Shown in pieces: positions 5,597 to 6,365 of a DNA stretch of 6,365 nucleotides. Below the pieces are notes generated by a model that saw only the letters and a list, made by a program, of their open reading frames with translations, was not told the DNA's origin and did no database searches. The translations under genes were made by a program, and so were the position numbers. The DNA comes from Pseudomonadota bacterium (GTDB lineage Bacteria > Pseudomonadota > Gammaproteobacteria > Steroidobacterales > Steroidobacteraceae), in contig JAKAFQ010000260.1 of NCBI GenBank assembly GCA_021817875.1, positions 1-6,365 on the forward strand, written 5' to 3'. Position 1 is the stretch's first letter. Every line of letters begins with the position of its first letter.

Positions 5597-6365
5597 ATGA
5601 GCCAGTCCCTGACGTCACGACGGGATCGTTGCGGCCTGTCGGCCTGCATCATCACCTTCAACGAGGCCGGTCGCATCGAGGCGTGCCTGCGCTCGGTCGG
5701 CTTCTGCGATGAGCTCATCGTGGTCGACTCGCATTCCACCGACGACACCCGCGAACGGGCCGCGGCGCTCGGTGCGCGGGTCATCGAGCGCGATTGGCCG
5801 GGGTTTCGCTCGCAGAAACAGTTCGCGGTGGAGGCGGCGAGCAACGACTGGGTGCTGTGTCTGGACGCCGACGAACGGGTGAGCGGGCGGCTGCGCGAGC
5901 AGATCGAGCGGTTGCGCGAACGCGGCTTCGAGGGCTTCGTCGGCTGGTCGATCCCGCGCATCACCGAGTACTTCGGCCGCTTTCTGCGCCACGGCAACGC
6001 CTATCCGGAGCGGCTGGTGCGTCTGTTCGACCGGCGTTGCGGCGGCTGGACCGGCGAGGAGATCCACGAGACCACCCGGGTCGAGGGACGGGTCGGCCGG
6101 CTGTCCGGCCGCCTCGAGCATTTCCCTTACCGCAGCCTTTCGGATCATCACCTGCGCATGCAGCGCTACGCGGAGTTGATGGCCGCGGCGCTGCATGCGC
6201 GCGGCAAGCGGTGCGGAATCGGCAAGGTGCTGTTCAATCCGACCTGGAGGTTCCTGCGCGGCTACCTGCTGCGGCTGGGCTTTCTCGATGGCTGGCGCGG
6301 GATGGTATTCGCGCTGGTGGAGTCCAACTACGTACGGCGAAAGTACCTGTATCTGTACATCCGCA
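5597..6365 (+). CDS. Glycosyltransferase family 2 protein (WaaE/KdtX-like LPS core type), open at right edge
   Basis: The frame runs open for 256 codons to the window end. Since WaaE/KdtX-like enzymes are usually about 250-260 residues, the protein is probably almost complete. The GT-A fold is marked by LSACIITFNEAGRIEACL (14-31), ELIVVDSHSTDDT (39-51), the DXD metal/nucleotide motif in LDADER (89-94), and RHGNAYPERLVRLFDR (131-146), followed by EEIHE (154-158). Family features near the end include FLDGWRGMVFA (229-239). It should transfer a hexose, from a nucleotide sugar, to LPS inner core or a related glycan at the cytoplasmic face of the inner membrane. The gene begins 13 bp after the hydrolase, so it is likely in the same operon as it and the GT9 gene. 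The start lacks a good Shine-Dalgarno; TTG at 5591, two codons upstream, is also possible. Exact sugar and linkage are unknown. Confidence 0.87.
   Translation, partial: MSQSLTSRRDRCGLSACIITFNEAGRIEACLRSVGFCDELIVVDSHSTDDTRERAAALGARVIERDWPGFRSQKQFAVEAASNDWVLCLDADERVSGRLREQIERLRERGFEGFVGWSIPRITEYFGRFLRHGNAYPERLVRLFDRRCGGWTGEEIHETTRVEGRVGRLSGRLEHFPYRSLSDHHLRMQRYAELMAAALHARGKRCGIGKVLFNPTWRFLRGYLLRLGFLDGWRGMVFALVESNYVRRKYLYLYIR

Overview
The window is GC-rich, densely coding bacterial chromosome. The proteins look like those of a Gram-negative proteobacterium, most likely a gammaproteobacterium of the Xanthomonadales/Nevskiales kind. The grounds are an LPS-type family 9 and a family 2 glycosyltransferase, a close relative of E. 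coli YcbL (GloC), and a TPR-sulfotransferase of a form familiar from that group. This placement is inferred from recognised protein families, not from a search. I see no rRNA, tRNA, CRISPR array, insertion sequence or phage gene.

Layout. On the minus strand, positions 1-648 hold the N-terminal 216 residues of an exported phosphoesterase (phospholipase C / acid phosphatase superfamily) that runs off the left edge. A 269-bp divergent intergenic region follows. It carries what looks like a complete Pho-type promoter aimed at the phosphoesterase: CTGTCAC repeats in an 11-bp register placed 11 bp upstream of a CATAAT -10 element. Everything to the right is on the plus strand. First comes a 662-residue TPR-sulfotransferase (918-2906), then a secreted 293-residue protein with a Trp/Gly/His/Asp-rich decapeptide repeat and a DUF6515-like segment (2975-3856). 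A tight group follows: a GT9 glycosyltransferase (3914-4933), a YcbL/GloC-type metallo-beta-lactamase-fold hydrolase (4942-5583) and a GT2 glycosyltransferase (5597 to the right edge, almost complete). These last three are separated by only 8 and 13 bp and are probably one operon.

How the genes may work together. The left gene is best explained as a phosphate-starvation enzyme that releases phosphate from organic esters outside the cytoplasmic membrane. The GT9 and GT2 genes probably build LPS core or another surface glycan. The GloC-like enzyme between them has no obvious glycan role and may simply share the transcript. The sulfotransferase could sulfate a peptide, lipid or glycan, but nothing in the sequence names its substrate. 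The strongest observation is the Pho box. I do not see evidence for a wholly new multi-gene system here; the remaining findings are local oddities, such as substituted motif residues, an in-frame 30-bp repeat and an inverted repeat.
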